A stretch of DNA of 12,343 nucleotides, taken from Lachnoclostridium sp. UBA6558 (GTDB lineage: Bacteria; Bacillota; Clostridia; Lachnospirales; Lachnospiraceae). A program made the translations under genes and the position numbers. Each line of letters opens with the position of its first letter. Positions within the stretch are counted from its first letter, which is position 1. The stretch is from the NCBI GenBank assembly GCA_002434335.1, contig DJJW01000089.1:36801-49143 (forward strand), written 5' to 3'. The notes beneath the pieces are model-generated. The model was not told where the DNA came from, did no database searches, and was given only the letters and a program-made list of their open reading frames with translations. Positions 1-6,178 of the stretch are shown in pieces.

Positions 1-1043
1 CCGATAGGGATTATCTTTATGTTGGTGAAACATTAATAATTTCCTATAATACAACCGGCAGTATAACGACAAATGGATTTGGATATGCATATATTAGGAA
101 AGAAACCTTGATAAAAATTTTACCTAACTTAACCTACTTATCAATATTTAATTATACAACCATTGGACAGGGGAATATCATTACCTATGAAGACGATTCT
201 GAAATTATTCAAACAACCAAAGAGTATGGTGTTGTTCCCTTGCTGATGCTTGCAACACTAACCAGGCAAGGTGAGCCTGACATTGAAGCCTCCTACGAAC
301 TGTTGTTAAATGAGGATTATCAAAAGAGCAATATAGAGCAATTCCTAAGCATTATTAAAAGTAAAGGTTATGGCGGTGTAAATATTGTATTTAATAACCT
401 GAATGAAAGTAATCAATCGTTGTATACTAACTTTATACGTAGAGTATCTGAACACTTACAACAGGAGAACTTAATTTTTTTTATTACAATAAATCATGAG
501 AACAAGGATACCGATGGAAGCTTAATCGAGGAAGGAATTGATTATTCACAATTTAGTGATTATGTGGATGGTATATTGTTTTTAAAATTCGTTTGGGGTA
601 CGAATAGCAATCCCCCGGGTCCGGTCACTAATTTAAATAGTATCGATGCTATGACAAAGTATATATTAACCAAAGTGCCCCGCGACAAAGTTATTTTAGG
701 GATCCCTATTATTGGATACGATTGGCAGCTTCCGTATATACCGGAAAGGTCCAGTGCCAGTTCACTTACAATAAATTCTGTTATGGCATTAGCTTATGAT
801 GTGGAAGCAATAATTCTTTTTCATGAAGCATCGCAAACTCCTTATTTTTATTATGATCAATATAATATCTCGATTCCGGCAAGGCATATCGTATGGTTTG
901 TTGATGCAAGGAGTATAGTCGGATTAATCAACATTATAAGAGAAAATTCAATTGCAGGAAGCGGAATATGGAACATAATGATCTACCATCCTCAGTTGTG
1001 GACGATTATTAATTCTCAGTTTGATATTGTAAAACGGATGTAA
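1..1043 (+). CDS. LysM-GH18 spore-wall-type glycosidase homologue, 5' truncated, probably inactive
   Basis: The frame is open from base 3 to the TAA at 1041-1043, so the gene begins before the window; the TTG at 108 is internal and not a real start. About 346 residues are visible. The first residues (YLYVGETLIIS) look like the end of a LysM peptidoglycan-binding domain. The rest matches the YaaH/SleL branch of glycoside hydrolase family 18: GYGGVNIVFNNL, SDYVDGILFLKFVWG, PRDKVILGIPIIGYDWQLP and a final WNIMIYHPQLW. In active relatives the first motif reads N-I-D-F-E, where the Glu is the catalytic acid. Here the Asp is Val (codon 387-389) and the Glu is Asn (393-395). The M-x-Y-E-W strand also has Phe and Val in place of Tyr and Glu. 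Family members act on spore cortex fragments or sit in the spore coat. I infer a non-catalytic, possibly peptidoglycan-binding or structural spore protein. The fold assignment is firm and the loss of activity is inferred. Confidence 0.85.
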   Translation, partial: DRDYLYVGETLIISYNTTGSITTNGFGYAYIRKETLIKILPNLTYLSIFNYTTIGQGNIITYEDDSEIIQTTKEYGVVPLLMLATLTRQGEPDIEASYELLLNEDYQKSNIEQFLSIIKSKGYGGVNIVFNNLNESNQSLYTNFIRRVSEHLQQENLIFFITINHENKDTDGSLIEEGIDYSQFSDYVDGILFLKFVWGTNSNPPGPVTNLNSIDAMTKYILTKVPRDKVILGIPIIGYDWQLPYIPERSSASSLTINSVMALAYDVEAIILFHEASQTPYFYYDQYNISIPARHIVWFVDARSIVGLINIIRENSIAGSGIWNIMIYHPQLWTIINSQFDIVKRM

Positions 1044-1068
1044 AAATAAAAACTTGAATGAGCTTAGC

Positions 1069-1203
1069 ATGGAGGTGAATTATGATTATTACATTCAAAA
1101 AATATTATCAGCTTCGGGGTTGGAATATTGTTTTTAAAAAGGATATGTAAATTTCAGCTATCAGGATTCTCTATTCAGATATGTAGATTATTTTATCAAT
1201 TGA
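1069..1203 (+). other. Small ORF or decayed gene fragment
   Basis: Two overlapping readings are possible. The ATG at 1082 has a near-ideal Shine-Dalgarno site (GGAGGTG at 1071-1077, 4 bases away) and gives a 22-residue basic peptide, MIITFKKYYQLRGWNIVFKK plus DM, ending at 1150. In another frame the ATG at 1069 starts MEVNYDYYIQKILSASGLEY plus CF and meets a TAA at 1135-1137. The same frame then stays open to a TGA at 1201-1203 with a protein-like stretch (KGYVNFSYQDSLFRYVDYF). The second reading suggests a gene broken by a point change or by slippage at the T5A5 run at 1131-1140. Neither product is recognised. It directly follows the GH18 gene and directly precedes a possible insertion-sequence remnant. 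Confidence 0.3.
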
Positions 1204-1208
1204 TTGTT

Positions 1209-1337
1209 GGGACTGTCCTGAAAAGTATCTATATGGTTTCTTAAAATGACATTAAATATAAGCCTGCTGAATTTTGGCGGGCTTATTTCTACGCTAATAC
1301 GAAACAAAATCTGTAGCAAAATGAATGCAACAGCCCC
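1209..1337. mobile_element. Possible insertion-sequence end remnant (about 129 bp)
   Basis: The segment begins GGGACTGTCCTG and ends TGCAACAGCCCC, whose reverse complement is GGGGCTGTTGCA. Seven to eight of the first nine bases of these outer ends match as imperfect terminal inverted repeats. Ends of the type GGGGCTGTTGCA, with a terminator hairpin just inside, are common in IS1182-like elements of Firmicutes (from memory, not searched). No transposase reading frame remains, so this would be an internally deleted copy or a small non-autonomous element. Target-site duplications are not evident. Confidence 0.3.
1260..1290 (+). terminator. Hairpin terminator inside the IS-like remnant
   Basis: AAGCCTGC (1260-1267) pairs with GGCGGGCTT (1276-1284) through one G-T wobble, giving an 8-9 base-pair stem. 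The tail is TTATTTCT, which is moderately T-rich. It could end transcripts from the GH18 gene, although it lies 217 bases past that stop codon. It may instead be the transposase terminator of a lost element. Confidence 0.5.
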
Positions 1338-1587
1338 TTTTTATAGCTTCATGAAAATTTAAGTTGTGTAAATCTATCAAGTGTAATTAACATTTTATAT
1401 ATGGCATATATTCTTCACAGGCTGTCATCGGATACTCTTATAAGAGACAATGGTACATGAATGGCAGTCCATCAAAAAAGAGAAATAATATTATTTTTAT
1501 TATTGTTATGATATAAATGAAATGTTCTGAAATCTATGGTAATATAAAGTAAGATATGTCTTAAAAAAATGACACCAGGAGAAGATT
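1338..1587 (+). other. Leader/intergenic region with nested palindrome ahead of the GH42 gene
   Basis: No coding frame is supported here. A perfect 12-base palindrome, CTCTTATAAGAG, lies at 1435-1446. It is flanked by GCTGTCAT (1421-1428) and ATGGCAGT (1461-1468), which pair with wobbles, so the segment 1421-1468 could form a stem with an inner hairpin. It lies about 70 bases upstream of the best promoter candidate, where an operator or a catabolite or sugar regulator site would be plausible. No regulator family is assigned. Confidence 0.3.
1537..1545 (+). promoter_or_regulatory. Extended -10 promoter candidate for the GH42 gene
   Basis: TGGTAATAT at 1537-1545 is an extended -10 element (TG-N-TAATAT) with no good -35 at normal spacing. 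It would place the transcript start near 1552, about 36 bases before the ATG, leaving room for the AGGAGA ribosome site at 1577-1582. Confidence 0.35.
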
Positions 1588-3645
1588 ATGAATAGCAAAC
1601 AGAATTTTTATTGGGATAAAATGGGGTTGGGAGTATGCTATTATCCGGAACACTGGGATAGCAGGCTTTGGCAGGAAGACCTAAGTCGTATGCTTGACGC
1701 AGGAATACAGACAATTCGGATTGGTGAATTTGCATGGAGTAAATTTGAACCTACCGAAGGCTGTTTTACCTTTGAATTCTTTGACAGTTTTTTAAAAGTT
1801 GCAGAACAAACCAGAATAAAAGTGATCTTAGGTACTCCAACGGCAACACCGCCTGCCTGGCTTACTAATAAGTATCCGGAGGTTCTGAATCGAACCAAGG
1901 ACGGAGTGGTTATACAACACGGACAAAGAAGACATTATAACTATAATTCACCAAAATACCGTGAGCTTTGTACCCGAATAGTTGAAAAGCTGGCAGATCA
2001 TTACGGCAAACATCCATGTATTGTTGGGTGGCAGATTGATAATGAGCTTAATTGTGAGGTTGATGAGTTCTACTCGGATAGTGATACAATTGCTTTTCGC
2101 CTATTTTTAAAGGAGAAATATAATAGCCTAGCAGAATTGAACAATGCCTGGGGAACGGTATTCTGGAATCAGACTTATACAGAATGGGATGAGATATATG
2201 TACCCAGACACACAGCAAGTGATTCTACTAATCCTCATGAAGTATTGGATTATATCCGTTTTATTTCAGACAGCGCCATTGATTTCTGTAAAATGCAAAG
2301 TGATATATTAAGAAAGTATATAGATCCCAAAGTCTTCATTACCACAAATGGCATGTTCGGAAATCTGGATAACCATCGTCTTGAGAAAGAATGTCTGGAC
2401 GTCTATACTTATGATTCCTACCCGAATTTTGCCTATTGTTTAGAAGAAGACCCTAAAAATGACAGAAAATTAAATGACCGCAAATGGAGTAATAATCTGA
2501 CGGAGGTACGCTCTGTCTGCCCTCATTTTGGTATTATGGAGCAACAGTCCGGAGCAAATGGCTGGAATACCAGAATGGAAGCTCCTGCTCCAAAACCCGG
2601 GCAGCTGACCCTTTGGTCACTCCAAAGCATAGCACATGGAGCAGATTATATAAGTTATTTCAGGTGGAGAACCTGTACCATGGGTACAGAAATTTATTGG
2701 CATGGCATTCTGGATTATGATAACTGCGACAATAGAAAGCTGGCAGAAGTTAAACAAGTTAATGACTGGATTGAAAAGCTTGCAGCCGTAACAGGAGCAG
2801 TATATGAAGCTAAAATTGGTGTAATGAAAGATTACAGTAATGTTTTTGATGCACGACTTGACCATTGGCATCAACGGCTTGACAGAAGCAGTTATATGGA
2901 GATTTTTATTGCATCCCAGTTAAACCATACCCCTATGGATTATATTTATCTTCAGGAAGACAGTGAGACAGAGGACTTGCTGAAATATCCTGTATTATTT
3001 TATCCTCATCCTTTGATATTAACAGAGAAGAAGATGGCATTATTGCAGGCTTATGTGAAGCAGGGAGGTACTTTGATATTCGGCTGCCGTACAGGACAAA
3101 AAGATGAAACCGGTAAATGTCCCATGACCAGAATGCCTGGACTTGCTGCAGAGCTGGTTGGTGCGCAGGTAGAAGATTTTACTTTTGTTGGTCCAAATGA
3201 TGATGATATGTATATAGATTTTCTTGGTACCAGAATAGAAGCACCAGTGTTTAATGATATTTTAACTCTGACGGATGAAAAGACCAAATTACTTGGCACA
3301 TATTCCGGCAATTACTATGATGGAAAAGCAGCTTTTGTAGAGCGTCCATTCGGAAAAGGACGTACTTTATATTTTGGAGCTACCTTTAGCAGAGATAATG
3401 TAAAGGCCATTTTGTCGTATACCGAAATGCTTGCGCCTTACAAAGATATTCTGGAACTCTCAGAAGAGTGTGAATTATGTGTACGGAAAAAAGACGGAAG
3501 AACATTTTATTTTGTACTTAATTATGCCCACAAAGATACTGAAATAACGGTGAAAAAACCTATGAAAGAGCTGAAATCAGGTGTTGTAGCGGAGGGAAAG
3601 ACTTTATTTAAGGCTTATGAAGTTAAAGTATTTGAAGAGAGATAA
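1588..3645 (+). CDS. Beta-galactosidase, glycoside hydrolase family 42
   Basis: This 685-residue protein has full GH42 length and hydrolyses terminal beta-galactosides (small galacto-oligosaccharides or plant/host glycans in this family) in the cytoplasm; there is no signal peptide. Visible motifs in the N-terminal TIM barrel are GVCYYPEHW (15-23), RIGEFAWSKFEP (44-55), TPTATPPAWL (83-92), GWQIDNE (147-153; Glu153 is the expected acid/base) and GIMEQQSG (315-322; Glu318 is the expected nucleophile). The trimerisation domain follows from about residue 400 and a small C-terminal beta domain from about 620. The cysteine cluster that binds structural zinc in some GH42 enzymes is absent: after NEL only Cys155 is present. 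The start has AGGAGA 5 bases upstream. The gene appears monocistronic, with no transporter or regulator beside it, so the natural substrate cannot be read from context. No terminator hairpin is obvious after it. Confidence 0.93.
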   Translation: MNSKQNFYWDKMGLGVCYYPEHWDSRLWQEDLSRMLDAGIQTIRIGEFAWSKFEPTEGCFTFEFFDSFLKVAEQTRIKVILGTPTATPPAWLTNKYPEVLNRTKDGVVIQHGQRRHYNYNSPKYRELCTRIVEKLADHYGKHPCIVGWQIDNELNCEVDEFYSDSDTIAFRLFLKEKYNSLAELNNAWGTVFWNQTYTEWDEIYVPRHTASDSTNPHEVLDYIRFISDSAIDFCKMQSDILRKYIDPKVFITTNGMFGNLDNHRLEKECLDVYTYDSYPNFAYCLEEDPKNDRKLNDRKWSNNLTEVRSVCPHFGIMEQQSGANGWNTRMEAPAPKPGQLTLWSLQSIAHGADYISYFRWRTCTMGTEIYWHGILDYDNCDNRKLAEVKQVNDWIEKLAAVTGAVYEAKIGVMKDYSNVFDARLDHWHQRLDRSSYMEIFIASQLNHTPMDYIYLQEDSETEDLLKYPVLFYPHPLILTEKKMALLQAYVKQGGTLIFGCRTGQKDETGKCPMTRMPGLAAELVGAQVEDFTFVGPNDDDMYIDFLGTRIEAPVFNDILTLTDEKTKLLGTYSGNYYDGKAAFVERPFGKGRTLYFGATFSRDNVKAILSYTEMLAPYKDILELSEECELCVRKKDGRTFYFVLNYAHKDTEITVKKPMKELKSGVVAEGKTLFKAYEVKVFEER

Positions 3646-3669
3646 ATCCTTTAATAGTATGATTGGGAC

Positions 3670-3698
3670 TGGAATTAAGCTTTAAAATATTCTATACT
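3670..3698 (+). promoter_or_regulatory. Weak sigma-A promoter candidate for the J-domain gene
   Basis: TGGAAT (3670-3675), a 17-base spacer and TATACT (3693-3698). The -10 matches 5 of 6 consensus bases and the -35 only 3 of 6. Since no terminator is seen after the GH42 gene, read-through from it is an alternative. Confidence 0.25.
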
Positions 3699-3740
3699 AA
3701 GAGTTAATCAAGCAATTGACTTAGAAAGAAGGTACAAGAT

Positions 3741-4226
3741 TTGCCGGATTGTTATTATAGTGAAGGGGATATAAAACGGAAAATAAGAAACCTGAAAAAA
3801 ATGGAAATGAGGTTAAGGTTCCATCAAATCGAATCCAATGGAATCTACAAAGGCTGGGAAACCTGTAAATGTATACCTAAAAAACTGGTATGGGAGGAAT
3901 TTTTCTGCCTCCAGGATAACTGTAAAAATGTTAGATATAATATGAAAGACTTAATCACTTTAGATAGAGATGGACTTAAGAATGTAATTGGTCAGTTCTA
4001 TTATGCAGTTTTTTATAGAAAATTTCAGGAAACGGGGATGTTGGATAGTAGTCTCTATGATCCGGATATACTGATGAAGATGGGGCTTCCAATTGATGCG
4101 GATGCCGGAGCCATCAAGAAGAGATTTCGTGAACTTGCGAAAGAATATCATCCTGATGCGGGGGGAACCGGTGAAAAGTTCGTTGAATTATTGGAGCAGA
4201 TGAATTCCCTTCGTTTAAGAGATTAA
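3741..4226 (+). CDS. Small protein with C-terminal J domain
   Basis: This is a 161-residue protein starting at TTG, with AGAAGG at 3727-3732 eight bases upstream. An in-frame stop at 3717-3719 and no ATG or GTG in between leave TTG as the only likely start. Residues about 108-157 form a J domain: helix II GAIKKRFRELAKEY, then the diagnostic HPD (137-139), then helix III EKFVELLEQMNSL. J domains stimulate DnaK (Hsp70) ATPase activity. Unlike DnaJ, the domain sits at the C terminus, with no Gly/Phe linker or zinc-finger domain. The N-terminal 105 residues are not recognised. They are basic at first and carry Cys42, Cys44, Cys56 and Cys61 (CxC-x11-CxxxxC), which could bind a metal, though this is inference. 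No membrane segment is seen. A role as a specialised DnaK co-chaperone is inferred from the domain only, as no chaperone gene is nearby. Confidence 0.8.
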   Translation: MPDCYYSEGDIKRKIRNLKKMEMRLRFHQIESNGIYKGWETCKCIPKKLVWEEFFCLQDNCKNVRYNMKDLITLDRDGLKNVIGQFYYAVFYRKFQETGMLDSSLYDPDILMKMGLPIDADAGAIKKRFRELAKEYHPDAGGTGEKFVELLEQMNSLRLRD

Positions 4227-4229
4227 TTT

Positions 4230-4253
4230 ACAGATTTAAATTTAATCTGTTTG
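4230..4253. terminator. Bidirectional terminator hairpin between convergent genes
   Basis: ACAGATT (4230-4236) and AATCTGT (4244-4250) form a perfect 7-base-pair stem with a 7-base AT-rich loop. It sits 4 bases after the J-domain gene stop and faces the end of the convergent BIG2 gene. The T tracts on both sides are short, so efficiency may be modest. Confidence 0.55.
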
Positions 4254-4288
4254 CCGTAATTCTTTTCATCTTAAGGATTATACAACTG

Positions 4289-5281
4289 TTATTCAGTTAC
4301 ATAGACCGTGCAGCGCATTTTAATGCCGTCTTCAGCGGCATATATGTAAGCACGGCCTTTTTGTATTCCAGTAACATTTCCTTTTACATCAACTGTAGCA
4401 ATATTTGGGTTACTGGTGGACCAGGCAGGTAGATTGCCGGAGGATACTTTGGCATTAATTTTAATGCAGTTACCTTTTTTTATAGTGATTTCATGAGTAT
4501 CCAGAGTGATTTCCGGCTGCTTTACAGTTACAGTGCAGCTTTTACTGATTCCGCTGACAGTAGCTGTTATGATAGCAACACCATGTTTAAGAGCAGTTAC
4601 ATTACCGTTTTCATCTACGGTTACGATACTTTTCTTGTTAGATTTCCAGGCTGGTGTTAGCTTAGAGGATACATCCGCCGTTAAGCTGAAAGTCTGGCTT
4701 CGATACAACGAGAGACTGGTTCGGTTAAGAGTTACTTTGGGTGATTTCACAGTTAGAGAAAAGGTAGAGCTGGTTTTGTCAACAGTTGCTGTGATTACAG
4801 CTTTGCCAGGTTTTAAACCGGTTACAGTACCATTTTCGTCAATTACGGCCACACTTTTAGGAGTACACTTCCAGGTTACATTATTACCAGTAGAAGTTTT
4901 TGCAGATAATGCAAGTGATTCGCTTGCCTCAATTGAATTCTTTGATGCAAGGATTGCAATAGTTGTTTTACGGACTATAATCTTACAGGATGCTTCCGCT
5001 TTGTTGATTTTAGCTGTTATCTTGGCTGTACCGGCACTTTTAGCAGTTATTTCACCATAGGTATTAACCGAAGCTATTTTCGAATCACTGCTTTTAAAGG
5101 TTGGCATACTTCCATTATGAGTAATTGCAAAGATCTGAAATTCATCTCCGACATTAAGGGTCATTTCGTATTGAGTTAATAAGACAAAGGGGACTGAACT
5201 GAAGGCACCTGCCTGAAGCTGCATAACTGGCAGAAAAAATAAAGAAATACACAATAGAACTGATATTAAGATTTTTTTCAT
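4289..5281 (-). CDS. Secreted protein with four bacterial Ig-like (BIG2) repeats
   Basis: This is a 330-residue protein. Residues 1-24/26 form a signal peptide: MKK, a hydrophobic core ILISVLLCISLFFLPVM, and a likely cleavage site in LQAGA. Four repeats of about 72-74 residues follow (about 33-104, 107-178, 181-254 and 256-328). Each carries the BIG2 signature of a W/F-x-S/T core, S-x-A-x-V-D-x-x-G-x-V-T-G/A, G-x-A-x-I-T/Y-A and a closing C/F-x-x-V beta strand. Such domains are surface or exported modules that mediate adhesion or act as spacers. There is no LPXTG motif, transmembrane anchor, catalytic domain or SLH domain, so the protein is probably released or loosely wall-bound. The start has AAAGGG at 5294-5299, 12 bases away. 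A four-codon frame (ATG ATA AGC CAA TGA, starting at 5292) overlaps the start codon. Domain identity is clear and the function is unknown. Confidence 0.85.
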   Translation of the reverse strand: MKKILISVLLCISLFFLPVMQLQAGAFSSVPFVLLTQYEMTLNVGDEFQIFAITHNGSMPTFKSSDSKIASVNTYGEITAKSAGTAKITAKINKAEASCKIIVRKTTIAILASKNSIEASESLALSAKTSTGNNVTWKCTPKSVAVIDENGTVTGLKPGKAVITATVDKTSSTFSLTVKSPKVTLNRTSLSLYRSQTFSLTADVSSKLTPAWKSNKKSIVTVDENGNVTALKHGVAIITATVSGISKSCTVTVKQPEITLDTHEITIKKGNCIKINAKVSSGNLPAWSTSNPNIATVDVKGNVTGIQKGRAYIYAAEDGIKMRCTVYVTE

Positions 5282-5337
5282 TGGCTTATCATTCCCTTTC
5301 CATATCCGGATGGAAGGAATTACAGCAAACTAACAGT

Positions 5338-5366
5338 AGTCTATCATTAAATACATCATTTGTAAA
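5338..5366 (-). promoter_or_regulatory. Promoter candidate for the BIG2 gene
   Basis: On the minus strand, TTTACA (5366-5361) is followed after 17 bases by TAGACT (5343-5338), preceded by TG as in an extended -10. The -35 matches 5 of 6 consensus bases. Its -35 occupies the same bases as the -35 of the divergent promoter. Confidence 0.45.
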
Positions 5367-5388
5367 TGAAAATTTCTTATGTTAATAT
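5360..5388 (+). promoter_or_regulatory. Promoter candidate for the nucleotidyltransferase gene (distal)
   Basis: TTGTAA (5360-5365), a 17-base spacer ending in TGT, and TAATAT (5383-5388), so an extended -10 as well as a recognisable -35. It predicts a leader of about 66 bases. Confidence 0.5.
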
Positions 5389-5411
5389 TATTTTCTTTTA
5401 TAAATAACTTT

Positions 5412-5440
5412 TTCGAATGAAGGCTTACACCTGATACAAT
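5412..5440 (+). promoter_or_regulatory. Promoter candidate for the nucleotidyltransferase gene (proximal)
   Basis: TTCGAA (5412-5417), a 17-base spacer, and TGATACAAT with -10 TACAAT at 5435-5440. The -10 is good and extended but the -35 is poor. The transcript would start only about 14 bases before the ATG, just ahead of the ribosome site AAGGAGA (5450-5456), so this is less likely than the distal promoter. Confidence 0.25.
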
Positions 5441-5460
5441 ATATTTTATAAGGAGACCCT

Positions 5461-6135
5461 ATGAACACAAAGGATAAGATAGAGCAAAATGACAATTATA
5501 CCAAAGAGCTTCACAAAATCCTTAAATCCAATAAACAACTCTATAATGTTATTGAGAAAGTGGAGGGGCTTTTAAATATGCCATACTATATCGGTGCAGG
5601 CTGTATAACTCAGTCCGTATGGAATTATCAAAATGGCAAAGAACCTATGTATGGAATAGAGGATTTGGATTTCGTATATTTTGATGAAAAGGATATTACC
5701 TATGAAGGTGAAAACAATATAATTGAGCAGGTCAAAGAGAGGATCGGTGATCAAAACATCCCCATAGACATCAAGAACCAGGCAAGAGTACATCTCTGGT
5801 ATCAGCAGCATTTCGGATATGCTGTTGAGCCTTATAAATCCTTGGAGGAGGCCATTGATACCTGGCCTACAACTGCATCAGCAATTGGAGTGAGTCTGGA
5901 GTCAGATGAGTTAAAGCTTTATGCGCCTTTTGGCTTGGGTCATATGTTTGCTCAGGTAGTGATAGCCAACAAAATTAGAATAACCAGAGAAATATATGAG
6001 AAAAAGACAAGAAAATGGGCAAAAAAATGGGACACCTTAAAAGTTATGCCATGGGATTATAAAGCAAAAAATCCGTTAAATGATTCGTTTCATGAATCAT
6101 TTAACGGATTAGATAAAGATGCTTTAAGCCTTTAG
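5461..6135 (+). CDS. Nucleotidyltransferase-fold protein (PF06042/NTP_transf_6 type)
   Basis: This is a 224-residue cytoplasmic protein with a good start: AAGGAGA 4 bases before the ATG. Residues 42-76 carry the nucleotidyltransferase-fold signature: YYIGAGCITQSVWN, then GIEDLDFVYFDEKD, where Asp68 and Asp70 are the expected metal-binding pair. PIDIKNQARVHLW (101-113) offers Asp103 as a third carboxylate. The later EAIDTWPTTASAIGV and LKLYAPFGLGHMF segments also match this poorly characterised family; no substrate is established as far as I know. Family resemblance ends around KVMPWDYKAK (195-203). The final roughly 20 residues are encoded by a 17-base perfect inverted repeat that looks like the terminator of the convergent sod gene, so this tail is probably a recent or fortuitous extension. 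No functional partner is seen nearby. Confidence 0.8.
   Translation: MNTKDKIEQNDNYTKELHKILKSNKQLYNVIEKVEGLLNMPYYIGAGCITQSVWNYQNGKEPMYGIEDLDFVYFDEKDITYEGENNIIEQVKERIGDQNIPIDIKNQARVHLWYQQHFGYAVEPYKSLEEAIDTWPTTASAIGVSLESDELKLYAPFGLGHMFAQVVIANKIRITREIYEKKTRKWAKKWDTLKVMPWDYKAKNPLNDSFHESFNGLDKDALSL
6060..6110 (-). terminator. Strong intrinsic terminator for sod, inside the convergent coding sequence
   Basis: AATCCGTTAAATGATTC (6070-6086) and GAATCATTTAACGGATT (6094-6110) are perfect 17-base inverted arms around a 7-base loop. On the minus strand the hairpin is followed by TTTTTTGCTTT, a classical U tract; on the plus strand there is no T run after it. It lies 68 bases past the sod stop codon and within codons 204-217 of the nucleotidyltransferase gene. 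Confidence 0.85.
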
Positions 6136-6178
6136 AAGCTTTTGCTGGTTAAAGTATTTAAATAACGCCCTTGTTATC

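Noticed and set aside
108..110. TTG as the start of the GH18 gene
   Set aside because: The frame is open to the window edge and the upstream residues look like the end of a LysM domain.
4506..5060. 184-codon open frame on the plus strand
   Set aside because: It is antisense to the BIG2 repeat gene, whose repeated Val/Thr/Ala codons keep the opposite frame open; it has no ribosome site or recognisable protein.
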